A stretch of DNA of 64,000 nt, taken from the NCBI RefSeq assembly GCF_905147365.1, contig NC_056410.1:5059501-5123500 (forward strand), written 5' to 3'. Each line of letters starts with the position of its first letter. Positions within the stretch are counted from its first letter, which is position 1. Source of the DNA: Aricia agestis. Its lineage: Eukaryota; Arthropoda; Insecta; Lepidoptera; Lycaenidae. The notes beneath the pieces were generated by a model that was not told where the DNA came from, did not search any database, and saw only the letters and a program-made list of their open reading frames with translations. This document shows, one piece after another, positions 1 to 10,639 of this stretch. The translations under genes and the position numbers were made by a program.

Positions 1-204
1 GGTCAACGAAATATAATGGATACAATATTGATGAGAAAACAATACAAAAACAATGGTAGGAAGTTTAACGAAAGTTAAGAATGAGTCATAAAAAAGCAAA
101 TGTTAAATTTGTTTTCTCATTTGTTACTGTATTGTGTACTTACATAAAATATAAACTGCATTTAAGATTTTTATTATAATATGATACTCATAATTCATAT
201 TTAT

Positions 205-310
205 TAATACACATTCATGATCCAGGAACTTTGAAAACTTTTTGTTCCGTTGGAGGGATTCGAACCAGCTACCCTAGCTAGAGATTTTAATGCGTTCATC
301 CACTCATCCA
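205..310 (-). repeat. Decayed tRNA-derived SINE fragment
   Basis: Read on the minus strand this matches the SINE head at about 9766-9870 and 51925-52010. It has the same 'gttccg...ggattcgaacc' segment, which corresponds to a weak RNA polymerase III B box, followed by the same AT-rich tail. It is more diverged than the other two copies. Confidence 0.5.
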
Positions 311-675
311 CTATGTATATATAAAAAAATAAGATATAATAAATAAATAAATAAAAATCACAATCTCAGAAAAATTTGGGAATTTTTAGTTTATGGTAAT
401 TGGCAACACTGAACATCAAGCGGTACTCCGATCCGAATTTTCAGGTTTATATTATTTTTCTGTGTTTATGACGATTTATATAATATTTACTGATGGTATG
501 TGATGCCAGTACCTTTCTTGTTTCTTGTAGTGTAATTATTGCATAGTCTCACTACGCAAATTGGCATTTTGCTACGGGCGTAACTAAAAATTTCGAAAAT
601 TTTCGCACATCTACCTCACCCGAAGCTTGTGGCGCGACTGGCGCGGTTACGCCCGATGAGGCGTATTATTTGTTG

Positions 676-719
676 CCGTATTTTTTTTTTATGAAATAAG
701 GGGGCAAACGAGCAACGGT
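676..719 (-). repeat. 3' tail fragment of the Lepidoptera SINE
   Basis: Contains 'atgaaataagggggcaaacg', the tail shared by the full SINE copies at 6888-7226, 18186-18476, 24283-24635 and 61964-62276. The T run on its left is the poly(A) tail read on the other strand. The body of the SINE is missing. Confidence 0.55.
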
Positions 720-1041
720 ATCTAGTCGTAGCGCGAGCGCGAGACCCATCATTCATCTAAGAGATTAATATAAGAAAACAAAACAAATAATTAAGTTTTA
801 CACGTAGCTACTAGACAAGAAATAGAAAAAACAGGAGTAAAGTAAGCGCATAAAATGCTAAAAGGATACAGAGAAATCCTGATGATCATGTTCATGATCT
901 AAAACAATTAATACAAAACAGAACGAATATGGGTGGCCATGTTATATCGGATTCGTGGACTACAACAAAGCAAAACTACAACAAAATTCGCTAATTCACA
1001 CTTCCATTACTAAAGCCTTACAAAACCAAGCAATCCATACT

Positions 1042-1271
1042 TCCATACTAATATTATAAATGCGAAAGTGTGTCTGTCTGTCCGTCTGTCTAGCTGTCTG
1101 TCTGTCTGGTACCTCTTCACTGTCAAACCGCTTAACCCATTTTTCTGAAATTTGGCATGAAGATACCTTGAGTCCCGAGAAAGGACATAGGATAGTTTTT
1201 ATCCCGGAAAAATGTACGGTTCCCGCGCGATAAACTAATTTTGGCGCAACGTAGTTGCGGACGTCATCTAG
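1042..1271 (+). mobile_element. Helitron-like non-autonomous element (Lepidoptera type)
   Basis: Starts TCCATACTAATATTATAAA-TGCGAAAG with a GTCT/CTGT tract, and ends '...gcgtcatCTAGT'. The TC start and CTAG-type end fit a Helitron, and the internal 'ttgagtcccgagaaaggacata' and 'cccgcgcgataaac' segments match copies at 2690-2884, 10427-10635 and 22645-22846. No coding capacity, so it would depend on an autonomous partner. Confidence 0.7.
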
Positions 1272-1319
1272 TTCAAAATATTTAAAGAGTACCGCGATGA
1301 CACAGCTAGAATACAGTTA

Positions 1320-1607
1320 GAAAGGTCAATGGATAGGCGAAGAGTTTAAAATCCAAACCCGTCGTCTCCAAAATTATTTATGGCCGTTCTAGAAGACATT
1401 TTTAAGAATTAAGACTGGGAAATGAATGGCGTCAGCACAAAATGGCAAAACATAACAGTAACACACCTCAGATTTGTCGGAAACAAGAAAGCCAAGTTAA
1501 AAGGTGGGAAGATGACCTACCAAAGAACTGCAGAGACAGGACTACGTGTAACGTGGCATAATCTTGAGGAGGCCTATGTCTTAGGACTTAGGACAACCAA
1601 CAATTAA
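1320..1607 (+). mobile_element. RTE-type LINE 3' relic (left part)
   Basis: The decayed frame at 1422-1607 ends in a 'TWHNLEEAY' motif preceded by 'GGKMTYQRTAETG'. This recalls the last residues of RTE-type endonuclease/reverse transcriptases (RW-DD-...-W..LEEA). A related relic occurs at 33890-34240, just before exon A2. The relic is cut by the LINE at 1608-2590 and resumes at about 2591-2690 before exon A1. Confidence 0.55.
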
Positions 1608-2590
1608 GTTTAAAATTAACAATTAAGCTCGTCACAAGTTGCTACAAAGCCAACGTCTTGCCCTTATATTCTTGTGCAAAGCTTACAGAACCACAAGCAC
1701 CGAAGCCTTGCCCGTGCTAGCCGGAGTTTTACCCGTTGACCTTAAGATTCAGCGTCGTGCGACAATTTACTATCATAATAAAAACATTGACAACCCGTTC
1801 TTTTTAAGCGTTCGGGATAAAATTAAAATAGCAAGATTGTTTGAACCTTTAGAAAACTCTTTGCAAAGCCTAATCTCCGAATGGCAGACGCGATGGGACT
1901 GTTCCACCAAAGGGCGACATCTTTATAATTTTTTCCCTAATATTCGTAAACGGCTATCCAAACATTGGTTGGATATTGATCACTGCGTTTCTCAATTCCT
2001 GACCGGTCATGGAAATTTTAAGGCCAAAGTCTACGGATTTAATCTAGTAGCATCACCCATGTGCGAGTGCTCGACCGAAGGCAACATGTTTGAACAAACA
2101 GCTCATCATGTTTTCTGGGAGTGCAGTCTCTGGCCGGACGAAAGAACTACAATGCTAAACAACCTACTCTGTACATCTGGTGTCGCATACTACGGTGATC
2201 TCGTGGACAGCGCTAGGAACTTCCGTGCCTTCAAGCGTTTTTGTCACAATTACTACTGGCAACAGTCTAACACAATAAATTAATTTAGCTCTAGCGTAGT
2301 AGTCACTATTATTATTAACGTTTATTCCCCCTTCCAGTTCTTTGACTTTCGGTCACTGCAACTTTGTGCTGTCTCCCGCTTTATATGGGGAGGGAATCTG
2401 GAATTCTTCCTACTCCTCCTATTTTCTTCTGATTAATTTCGTTGCGGGTCCCAAGACAGCTTTAGCATGTCCCTCGGGCTCCCTGAGATCATATCAAAGG
2501 GTTTTCGTGGTTGGATACCGCTGTCGATCCTGGCGACACAGAAGATACAGTGGTGGGAATATGTGGTGGGCCAAAGCCTGTTTAAAAAAA
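1608..2590 (+). mobile_element. 5'-truncated R1-clade LINE insertion
   Basis: The frame at 1639-2283 (214 residues) has the C-terminal features of R1-clade ORF2 proteins: 'AYRTTSTEALPVLAGVLP', 'EWQTRWDCSTKGRHLYNFFP', 'FLTGHGNFKAKVYGF' and a C-x-C...H...C cluster (PMCEC..., TAHHVFWEC). A 3' UTR and an A-rich tail (2582-2592) follow. The 13-bp direct repeat AACCAACAATTAA at 1595-1607 and 2591-2603 looks like its target duplication. The ORF start and the reverse transcriptase are absent, so this is a dead 5'-truncated copy. A second, older copy lies at 20090-20595. Confidence 0.8.
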
Positions 2591-2689
2591 AACCAACAAT
2601 TAAATAAAATTAAATTGTAAATGTAAAAATATTTGTTGTTTTTACACCTTTCACCTTTACCTTTATTATCTTATTTTATATAATTATAG

Positions 2690-2884
2690 ATTATGCCCGC
2701 CACTCCTTTGCGTCAAAATTGGTTTATCGCGCGGGAACCGTACATTTTTTCGGGACAAAAGGTATCCTATTTCCTTTCCCGGGACTCAAGGTATCTCAAT
2801 GCCAAGTTTCAGCAAAATCGGTTCAGCGGTTTGGGCGTGAAGAGGTAACAGACAGACTGACACACTTTCGCATTTTTAATATTT
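2690..2884 (-). mobile_element. Helitron-like fragment in the intron before exon A1
   Basis: Contains the family's 'tttatcgcgcgggaaccgta', 'cccgggactcaaggtatctc' and 'cggtttgggcgtgaagaggt' blocks, in the reverse orientation to 1042-1271. It interrupts sequence that is continuous at the equivalent site before exon A2 ('cctttattatctta|taatcaacaat'), so it inserted after the two A exons separated. Confidence 0.65.
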
Positions 2885-2923
2885 TATTATCTTTAAATAC
2901 TAATCAACAATGTATTTTTACAG

Positions 2924-4116
2924 ATCTAAAAAACTTGATGATTACGAATTCAATGAAAAAGAAGATCAGAAAGAGACAGAATAAAAACGCAGTTAAGAGT
3001 AACATAACGGCATGTTGCATTTGTTTTGAAAATCTGTCAAAAATAGAATTTCCCAAACACCTCGAAACCCACAAAGGCCCGTATAGGTGTAAATATTGTC
3101 AAAAGAAATTGAACAAATATGATACCTTATCACTTCATATAAAAAAGGAGCATAAACAGATAAAAAAATTGTATACATGTAATTTCTGTCAAAAATCTTG
3201 TAAGACAGAGAAGAGTCTTTTCTATCACCTAGACAGACACACTATACAGAAGGTTTTCGATTGCGATATATGTCACAGCAGACTGAAAGATAGGTCTGTT
3301 ATGCTTAAACACATGCGAACACACGATCCAGACCGACTAGATAAAACCCACGAGTGCCCACAGTGTTCCTGGAGATTTACTAGTAAAACACACTTAAATA
3401 ATCACATAAAAATCGTGCACGAGCGGATTAGAAACTACCCTTGCACATCATGCGCTAGGACCTTCGGAACTAAGAAAAATTTGGAGTCACATTTTAGAAC
3501 TCATACAAACGAGCGTCCATATAAATGTGAAATATGCCCCAAGAGTTTTAGAGTTTTGGCTGCACTCAAGAAGCATGAAAGTTGCAGGCATTCGTTCACA
3601 CGAGTTATAGGAGGTGAAATGGAATACAAGTGCAATATCTGTAGTGTAAAGTTTGACCACAAAGGTCTGTATATGGACCACTTAAAAACTCACCATGAGG
3701 CATCGTCCGTTTGCGATCAATGCGGTTTGGTGCTCTCATGCGACAGGTCTCTGGCGCGACACAGACTAACTCACGCTCAACCTCGATTCACCTGCGATAC
3801 GTGCGGTAGGAAATTCAGGTACAAAATGCAATTAGCGAGACACGTTAAAAGTCACCTTAAAGAAGTTGAAAAATCAGAGTGTAAAGTTTGTGGCAAACTC
3901 GTCGTCTATCTGAAACAGCATCTCCACACACATAACAGGCGATTCAGGTGTGACATGTGTGACAAGTCGTACTCGGAACGTGCGCATTTAACAAGACACT
4001 TGAGGGACGTTCACAGTGATTACAAATTGTACGGTTGCGACGTTTGTGGCAAAAGATATACCCACAAAAAAGGTTTAGTAACTCATAAACTCAAGTGTAG
4101 AAATAATAAACTATAA
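2924..4116 (+). CDS. Terminal C2H2 zinc-finger exon A1
   Basis: A likely sequence-specific nuclear DNA-binding module. The exon begins after a good acceptor (tgtatttttacag|atct) in phase 1 and stops at 4116. An open frame continues upstream to 2719, but that stretch is Helitron-like sequence and I treat it as intron. The protein reads D-L-K-N-L-M-I-T-N-S-M-K-K-K-I-R-K (basic), then 13 fingers: twelve C2H2, starting CCICFENLS...H...H, and a last C2HC-like one (YGCDVCGKRYTHKKGL). Linkers are poor matches to TGEKP. No ZAD domain precedes it in this window, so the N-terminal exons are probably to the left or are lost. Closest relative here is exon A2. A minor protein could start at an internal ATG such as NSM-KKK. 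Confidence 0.8.
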
Positions 4117-4156
4117 CTACAATAGTGACATTAATATCGAGACCTCATGTATTTAG

Positions 4157-4274
<118 letters not shown>

Positions 4275-4290
4275 GTACTACATATTTAGA

Positions 4291-4296
4291 AATAAA
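4291..4296 (+). promoter_or_regulatory. Candidate polyadenylation signal of exon A1
   Basis: AATAAA 175 bp after the A1 stop, past the TA repeat. The sequence after it (about 4316-4400, 'cctgagtgcagta...aaaatatgagg') has a counterpart after the B2 stop at about 40405-40480, so the duplication included 3' flank. Confidence 0.35.
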
Positions 4297-4398
4297 TATT
4301 TTGATTTTGATTTGAGACCTGTTGAACCTGAGTGCAGTAAGAACCCCCGATGTTGACGTGTACCAAAATATGAGGCTTTATCAGAGCTGAAGTGTGTA

Positions 4399-4560
4399 GT
4401 ACAGCTCGACAACGCTTTAAATGAACGTGGGTGACATTGACGGGAGCGCTGCTGCTAAAGGAGAACTGTCAAACAAATGTCAAAAATGACGTTTTTGTAT
4501 GATAGAAGCGTTTAGTTCCTTTTCTCGCCACGTTCATATAAAGCCTTGTCGAACTGTACA
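4399..4560. mobile_element. MITE, 'CGACAAGGCTTTAAATGAAC' family
   Basis: Ends are inverted: 'gtacagctcgacaacgcttt' on the left and 'aaagccttgtcgaactgtac' on the right, with 'aaatgtcaaaaatgacgttt' in the middle. Related copies or halves occur at 12722-12800, 12905-13045, 19000-19135 and inside the RTE frame at 42217-42290. Short and non-coding. Confidence 0.7.
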
Positions 4561-4882
4561 ACAATATGGGGACCATTTTTTTCTTTAAAGTAAAGTGTTA
4601 CGGTGAGACCGCACTAAGCGACACTACGCGAAGGCATCGCAACGCGACACTTTACGTACCATGCAACTGACGTTTCGTGACGTATATCGTCGCTATTGCG
4701 TACGCGTATGTGGCTTAAATAATAATATTGCAGGCAATAAACCCATATAAAATATATAAAATTAAATTATTAAATTAAATTAAAAGTTAAAATTAAATAG
4801 TACATAAACATTGTGAATTTTAAATAATAATACAAATAAAATAAAATGCTACAAAAATATCGTTTAAAAATAATTCTAAAAG

Positions 4883-6950
4883 TCATTTCTGGTTTCTGTC
4901 GCGATGTACCGATAACCAGTAGGCTGGAAACGAGTTCTCCGGACACCCGGCACACACACCGAGAATTTCGTTCCTAGAACATCGCACGCGGGCCCAGAAT
5001 TCCGCAACTCGTGCCCTAACAACGGCGAAGTAATCGGGAACTCTGGCGTCGGCAAACTTGCCCGAATCACTGCAGTATCTAGGCAGTCTCATAAGAATGC
5101 GGTATGCGTTATTATACTGTACCCTGATGCTACTCCTTACAGATTTAGAGCAGTTGCTCCAAAGCTGACACGTATACAGGCATTGACAGTATGCCCTGAA
5201 CAGTGTCAGCCTTGCCTCAGCGCTGCAACGTGCAAAACGGCGCGCGAGCATGTTACACCGAACGGCCATCGCCCGTCTCTCACGAACAATGTCTTCATTG
5301 TCAGACAGATTCTCGGTCAAAATGTGTCCCAGGTATCGGAAACGCTTGACTCGCTGCACTACTTCTCCATCTAAATAAATCGGCGGGACCCTCTCCGGAC
5401 CCTTGTCAGCCCTAAACACCATCATCTGCGTTTTAGCAACATTGTATTTGAGGCCATAGCTTCTAGCATAGGTCTCACAAATGCCGAGAAGACGTCTTAA
5501 GCCTCTGATTGAGGGGCTCAGAAGCACTATAGCGTCAGCATAGCTCAAATTATTAATGCATGTCGTACCTATGTGGCAACCCACACGGGTGCCTCTGAGC
5601 TCCTCAATCAGACCATTGACGTACAGGCTAAACAGGTCCGGCGAGGTTAACCCTCCTTGGCGCACCCCACACTCTAATCTAAAATCATTAGAGGTTGCGT
5701 TGCGAAATTCGTTTGATTTTCGTACCAGTACCTCAACAGATTTACTGTTTGGTCGGGTATACTATATTGTAGGAGCTTTTGCCAAAGTAAATTGTAATTT
5801 ACCAGGTCAAAAGCACGGCTAAGATCTAAAAAGCATGCGTATACGGATGTTTTTCTTTTTATGTAGTACTGAACCGTTGATTTGAGCTCAAAATATATAG
5901 CTGAAGCTGTTGAGAGACCGGGACGAAAGCCAAACTGTGCATCATCAATCCTAATATTATTTCTTATGCTAGGGTAGATTAATGTTTCAAAAATTTTTCC
6001 TATAATGGTTCCTAAAGAGATCGGTCTATAGTTTTTGGGATTCGAGAGATCGCCAGTTCTATTTTTGGGTACGGGAACCACCATTGTTCTCATTAGGTTT
6101 TTCGGCAAGTAGCCTATGTTGGCGCAGATTGTAAAGAGATCTGCCAACATAGGCATCACAAATTCCTTCGCGTGTGAAATATGCTCTGAACTAAGTCCAT
6201 CGAAACCAGGCGCTTTGCCTTTCTTCATTTTAAGAATAACTTCTGATATCTCTTTAAGAGAGAAGCCACTACAAGCAAAGTTATTCCTATCGACACTAAC
6301 TTTAGTGGCACGGGCAAGGGACTTACTTTGAAATGGTGTGCAAATAATTCGGCTATCTGACTTTGGTCCTGAACATTATTGACACAGACCGGAAGACCCT
6401 GCTCAAAGTTAAGGCGTTTTGTCGCTTTCCAAAATTTGGAAAAGTTTCCGTCCGACCGGTGTGTGGCAATGATGTCCATCTTTATTTTCTCTTCATTGCG
6501 TTGACACCATTTTAGCTTATTCTTAAAATTTCTCCGACTACTCACCATATTATTGTACAAAGTACCAGATTTTGGCTTCCCATTCCACATCCAACAGTTA
6601 AAATCAAATCTGGCCTTTTTGTGAAATTCACGGACATGGTGGTTCCACTCTACAACTTTTTTACTCCTAGCCGGTACATCACGACTTGAAACACTTTGTA
6701 TTGCAGCATCTTGTAAACTTTTAACTATATAATCATACAATTTATCTATTTCTAAAACATGTTCCTTACAAATATAAAATTTTAAAATATCACATTCAGT
6801 GCAATTTACAATACAATGACTAGAATTCAAACTAATTTTACTTAAATTATCACAGCATAACTTCTTGTACAGACTAATTTCCTCAAACGTGGGAGAGCCA
6901 TGCTTCGGCACGAATGGGCCGGCCCGACCGGATAAATACCACGTTCTCAC
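4883..6950 (-). pseudogene. LINE ORF2 reverse transcriptase region, broken
   Basis: Three successive minus-strand frames (6950-6225, 6228-5674, 5665-4883) together make one reverse transcriptase interrupted by frameshifts near 6228 and 5690. Motifs visible: 'NYRPISLGTIIGKIFE', 'AQFGFRPGLSTASAI', 'ACFLDLSRAFDLVNYNLLW', 'GVRQGGLTSPDLFSLYVNGL' and the catalytic box read as YADA instead of YADD. The loss of the second aspartate and the frameshifts mean it cannot be active. The C-terminus runs to 'WARVRCSRNEILGVC'. Distinct from the R1, RTE and jockey relics elsewhere in the window. Confidence 0.75.
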
Positions 6951-7226
6951 AGAAAACCGGCGTGAAAAGCGCTTGCGCTGTGTTTCGCCGAGTGAGTGAG
7001 TTTACCGGAGGCCCAATCCCCTAACCCCTACCCTATTCCCTTCCCTACCCTCAACTATTCCCTTCCCTTCCCTTCCTTACCCTCCCCTATTACCCTATTC
7101 CCTCTTAAAAGGTCGGCAACGCACTTGCAGCTCTTCTGATGCTGCGAGTGTCCATGGGCGACGGAAGTTGCTTTCCATCAGGTGACCCGTTTGCTCGTTT
7201 GCCCCCTTATTTCATAAAAAAAAAAT
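6888..7226 (+). mobile_element. Lepidoptera SINE (HaSE-like), full copy
   Basis: Runs from 'cgtgggagagccatgcttcg' through 'cgccgagtgagtgagtttac', a C/T-rich variable block (cccta/cttccc repeats) and 'ggtcggcaacgcacttgcag' to 'cgtttgctcgtttgccccct' and a short poly(A). It splits the LINE between its endonuclease and reverse transcriptase. Other copies: 18186-18476, 24283-24635 and 61964-62276, all on the minus strand. Confidence 0.8.
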
Positions 7227-7228
7227 GG

Positions 7229-8027
7229 ATCTATTACCCCAATACACTCTAGAAAGAAGGTTATTTACTTTTGTATGACTGAGTTTATTTTGTATGTTAT
7301 GTAGCTTACACTTAATCAATAGGGGAAAATGGTCCGACCAGTATACTCCGTAGTCGATAACAGCTGATGTCACCGACGTCTGGGCGGCCGCCGTCACGAT
7401 GCAGTGATCCAACCAACGCCTCGCCCCACTACCATCGTTGATGTGCGTAAAAGAGTTTGAGGGCAGCAGCTGAACGTCGATGGACTTAAGAGAATGATCC
7501 GAGCAGAAAGCGCATAGCTCTTGTCCAAATCTGGAGTCGCAGTGGGCGTTAAAGTCGCCTAGCACAAAAACTGCCTCGCTGTCGTGATCACTCACGATCG
7601 CTTCGATGTCACCCAGACAGCTTATAAAGTCCGCTAGGCTTTCATCAGTCCCTTCATCATACGGTAAATAGGCACTCATGATAAGCAAGTTACGGCCCTC
7701 CAACTTAATAATTATAGCTGCCAGTCTATCACTGGCACAGTCAATGATAGATACGTTGGGGAACAGAGTTTTACGCCACATGAGCGCGACGCCTCCATAC
7801 GGTCGGCCTGTCAAAATACCTTGCGACGTATCTACCGCAGATTTTGCATAACTGCCAAATTTTATATTCAGCTCACTTACAAACCCCAAATCATGCGGAA
7901 GGAGCCACGTCTCTTGTAGAGCTAAAATGTCAACATGCTCCGTTAGCGCGCGTATTTGTTCCGCCGAACGCTTAACTGATCGGCAATTAAAAGTGCCTAA
8001 TGTGACTAGTATATCTGCAGTATCCAT
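7229..8027 (-). pseudogene. LINE ORF2 endonuclease domain
   Basis: The frame starts MDTADILVTLGTFNCRSVKR and carries the exonuclease-endonuclease-phosphatase signature: 'TFNCRSVK' (Asn), 'LALQETWL' (catalytic Glu), 'FVLGDFNAH' (Asp and Asn) and 'WSDHFPLL' (SDH motif). Cleaves target DNA in active LINEs. Its reading frame is intact, but the protein is cut off by the SINE at 7226. Confidence 0.75.
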
Positions 8028-8031
8028 GATA

Positions 8032-8541
8032 TTATTGTGTTATATTTTCATTTGCAACGGTTCTTGAATAGCGCTCTTTAAAACGTCGATAAACAAGTCC
8101 TGCGGGCCAAAACTTTGCATCCAGGAAAGTATTAATTTGACTTGCGCGTATTTTAACTTTAAACGAATTAAAATCGGTCTCCCTATTTTGTGTAAGACGT
8201 TCGACACTGATGCATTCTTCCCCCATGTCCTTAATATGCTCCTCGATATTGGATTCTGTCGACGACTTTAAGACTCGCGAGACGTAAATGGCACAAACAG
8301 GGTCTGCAACTTGTATCTTACACTGCGCCACTGAAGTTCCCCTCATATTCATATTTTTGAATTTACGCTTCTTACGTTCAACGATTTCAAAATCGGTATC
8401 ATCAGGCGATGATGACGTAGAAGTTTGCGGTGCATCGTTCTCTTTAGTACGATTTTCGCCCGAATTGACTGTGCGCAAACGGGCGCTTTTCGCTTGACGA
8501 GCTTGATTGTACACGATGTCCCGATAGGTAGGCGTATGCAA
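8032..8541 (-). pseudogene. LINE ORF1 C-terminal fragment
   Basis: 169-residue frame ending 2 bp before the endonuclease frame. After a charged, Ser-rich stretch ('TSTSSSPDDTDFEIVERKKR') it has a compact domain 'CAIYVSRVLKSSTESNIEEH' to 'FWPAGLVYRRF', typical of the RRM-like nucleic-acid binding part of LINE ORF1 proteins. The N-terminus is missing. Confidence 0.6.
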
Positions 8542-8880
8542 TCGGACTGGTGCGACGTCTTTTTTATTTTTTTTATTATTATTTATTTATCAAATTAGAC
8601 ATACAGTTATTAAACTAAATTTAAACAGCATTAAAAACCAATGAGGTTTGTGCAATGCTGCGATACAGTCCTATTCACAGGTGTGGTGGTTATAAATTAA
8701 ACAAACTACAAAATATTATATTAGCAGTTGGTACTATAAAGTTATTTTATACGTTAGTAATTAGGAACAAATTTGGTACTTAAATGTTTGTTTGAAGAAA
8801 ATAGTACTACGGAACCCTAACCAGCAGATTTTTTTTATATTGGTAGGAATCCCGCAAGACGATTGACTTAAATGAAATTG

Positions 8881-9028
8881 AAAGGGGTCCGAAGATTTTG
8901 GCCGACCTACCGTACCGCTATTGTGTTTTATCGCGTTCCATTTTTTAAAAAAATATTCGTGAACGCGGAAAAACACAATGGCGGAAAGTAGGTCGGCCAG
9001 GCTCCATACAAAAATCTTCATACCCCTT
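8881..9028. mobile_element. Small inverted-repeat element
   Basis: The left arm 'aaaggggtccgaagattttg' plus 'gccgacctaccg...attgtgttttatcgcgttcc' mirrors the right arm 'gaacgcggaaaaacacaatg' plus 'tcggccaggctcc...ttcatacccctttt'. Arms are imperfect. Non-coding. Confidence 0.55.
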
Positions 9029-9037
9029 TATTTAATC

Positions 9038-9273
9038 ACTAGCTGTTGCCCGCGACTTCGTCCGCGTGGACTTTAGTTTATAGCGCGCGGTGTCAACAAA
9101 ATTTGTGTCAAATTTAAAAACTTTTAAAAACCCTGGTAAGTGGTACCCCTCTTAGGGCCGCGCTACACCGGAATGGCAGCGCTGAAAGTGCTCGCCTCGC
9201 CGCTGCCATTCCGGTGTAGCGCGGCCCTTTATTAATTAAAATACCCAAAAACAGCTGTGCAGTGTGCACATAA
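9038..9273 (-). mobile_element. Helitron-like element, reverse and truncated
   Basis: Begins 'actagctgttgcccgcgact' and carries 'tatagcgcgcggtgtcaaca', the complement of the 3' end of the neighbouring forward copy (9274-9607). Its 5' end is missing where the forward copy begins. A 73-bp hairpin (9155-9227) has inserted in it. Confidence 0.6.
9155..9227. mobile_element. Perfect 73-bp hairpin (micro foldback element)
   Basis: Arms of 27 bp (9155-9181 and 9201-9227) are perfect complements around a 19-base loop. The arm begins GGGCCGCGCTACACCGGAAT. TTA precedes the left arm and TTT follows the right, so a 3-bp target duplication is possible but not exact. It lies inside a Helitron-like copy. 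Confidence 0.75.
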
Positions 9274-9607
9274 TCTATACTAATATTATAAATGCGAAAG
9301 TATCTCTGTCTGTCTGTATTAAATAACTCAATACTTTATCTGTGCAGTGACGTAACTTTAAACCTATCAATGATAAATAGTTTATGGGTAAAGTTGTGTA
9401 ATTGGGGGGCTAAATAAGCTTTAAAATTTGGCATAAAATATAAAGTTTAATATAAAAAAATGAAATACTTATTGTGTGCACACTGCAAAGCTGTATTGAT
9501 TTAAGGGGTACCAGGGTTTTTTTTATAAAAGCTTTTGACACCAATTTTGTTGACATCGCGCGCTATAAACTGAAGTCCACGCGGACGAAGTCGCGGGCAA
9601 CAGCTAG
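9274..9607 (+). mobile_element. Helitron-like element, complete ends
   Basis: Starts 'tctatactaatattataaat' 'gcgaaag' and ends 'gaagtcgcgggcaacagCTAG'. Head to head with the truncated copy at 9038-9273, so the two share the inverted 'gttgcccgcgacttcgtccg' ends. No reading frame. Confidence 0.7.
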
Positions 9608-9761
9608 TAACTAATAAGTATGATTAGTTCTATGTTACAATGAAGTAAAAAATAAAACGCCATCTGTTGAATCGTATTAGAACTAAAATGTTCATTGCAT
9701 CGATATATTTCTGGATTTTTTATAATATTATACATAAAATATATTTAAGATTTTTGAAATT

Positions 9762-10060
9762 TTATTTTAATACACATCCAAGACCCAGGAACATTGAAAA
9801 CTTTTTGTTCCGCCTGCGGGACTCGAACCCAGGACCCCCGGGATGAGCGCTGACCACGCGCAATGCGAATTCATTTTCATCGATATTTTCATGGAAATAA
9901 GATATTTTCCCACATCAAAATGTAGCCTATGTCCTTTCTCAGACTCTAGAATAACTGTGTACAAAATTTCATTGCAATCGGTTCAGTAGTTTTGGCGTGA
10001 AAGCGAGACAGACAGACAGACAGACAGAGATACTTTCGCATTTATAATATTAGTATGGAT
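9762..10060 (-). mobile_element. SINE/Helitron composite element, copy 1
   Basis: On the minus strand: a Helitron-type start (atccatactaatattataaa), then 'caaaactactgaaccgattg' and 'ctgagaaaggacataggct', then a tRNA-like head with A-box-like 'GTGGTCAGCGCTCATCC' and B box 'GGTTCGAGTCC', then an AT-rich tail. The same order recurs at 51890-52538, so the composite itself has moved. Confidence 0.6.
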
Positions 10061-10074
10061 TGTATATTTATCAT

Positions 10075-10412
10075 ATTTGCCTTACGGAAAACACGATTCA
10101 CTTACTTTGACTCGATAGTTATATTTTTCGAAATTATGAATCTTTCTGGGCTTTTCAACAAATATCTGTTACACTTATTGAGTTACTATCATTAAATAAC
10201 TTGCACTACTACAATCACACACTTTATAAAATAATAGCTAAAGGAAATATTATTGTATTTAATTTTAAAGTAGATAATCGTCATAAACAGTTTTGGGACT
10301 TACGACCTTTACTTTCGTGCTATAATGCGGGAACCGTTGTTACGCGATATTGTTTACTATTAGCTCCAATGCAAAGCACAACGCTCGGGGGCACGATTCA
10401 TGGAATTTTTTA
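10075..10412 (+). repeat. Dispersed repeat, copy 1 (partner at 27515-27875)
   Basis: Shares long, nearly identical segments with 27515-27875: 'atgaatctttctgggctttt', 'caacaaatatctgttacact', 'cactactacaatcacacact', 'gaaccgttgttacgcgatat' and 'gcacgattcatggaat'. Class unknown. No open frame is conserved between the copies. Confidence 0.65.
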
Positions 10413-10426
10413 AGATATTATAAACC

Positions 10427-10635
10427 ACTAGATGATGCCCGCAACTCCGTTGCGCCAAAATTCGTTTATCGCGCGGGAATCGTACATTTTTCCGCGATAA
10501 AAAGTATTTTATGTCCTTTCCCGGGACTCAATGTATCTCCATACCAAATTTCAGTAAAATCGATTCAGCGGTTTAGGCGTGAAGAGGTAACAGACAGACA
10601 GATACACTTTCGCATTGATAATATTAGTATGGATA
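10427..10635 (-). mobile_element. Helitron-like element
   Basis: Begins 'actagatgatgcccgcaact' and ends 'cgcattgataatattagtat' 'gga', the complement of the family's CTAGT end and TCCATACTAATATT start. Same subfamily as 1042-1271. Confidence 0.7.
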
Positions 10636-10639
10636 TTGA

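Larger units (their letters stand above)
1..1041. other. AT-rich intergenic sequence without a gene
   Basis: No reading frame here resembles a known protein. The stretch holds a decayed tRNA-derived SINE head (about 205-310) and the tail of a second SINE family (676-719). A GC-rich patch near 580-660 may be the end of an inverted-repeat element, but I cannot find its partner. Confidence 0.5.
4876..8545 (-). mobile_element. Decayed Daphne/CR1-like LINE with SINE inserted
   Basis: On the minus strand, in order: an ORF1 C-terminal part (8541-8032), an apurinic endonuclease (8027-7229), an inserted SINE (7226-6888), then linker and reverse transcriptase (6950-4883) broken by frameshifts. The 'WCQRNEEKIKMD...FWKATKRL' linker and the 'KAPGFDGLSSEHI...LMRTMVVPVPKNRTGD' reverse transcriptase remind me of the CR1/Daphne group; the clade is from memory and needs a tree. 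The 5' end of ORF1 is missing. Confidence 0.7.

Noticed and set aside
2719..2923. Open frame continuing upstream of zinc-finger exon A1
   Set aside because: The stretch is Helitron-like repeat sequence, and a good acceptor at 2922-2923 matches those of the three paralogous exons, so it is intron.
9770..9870. Possible tRNA gene (B box GGTTCGAGTCC)
   Set aside because: No complete cloverleaf could be drawn, and the head is part of a repeated composite element, so it is a tRNA-derived SINE.
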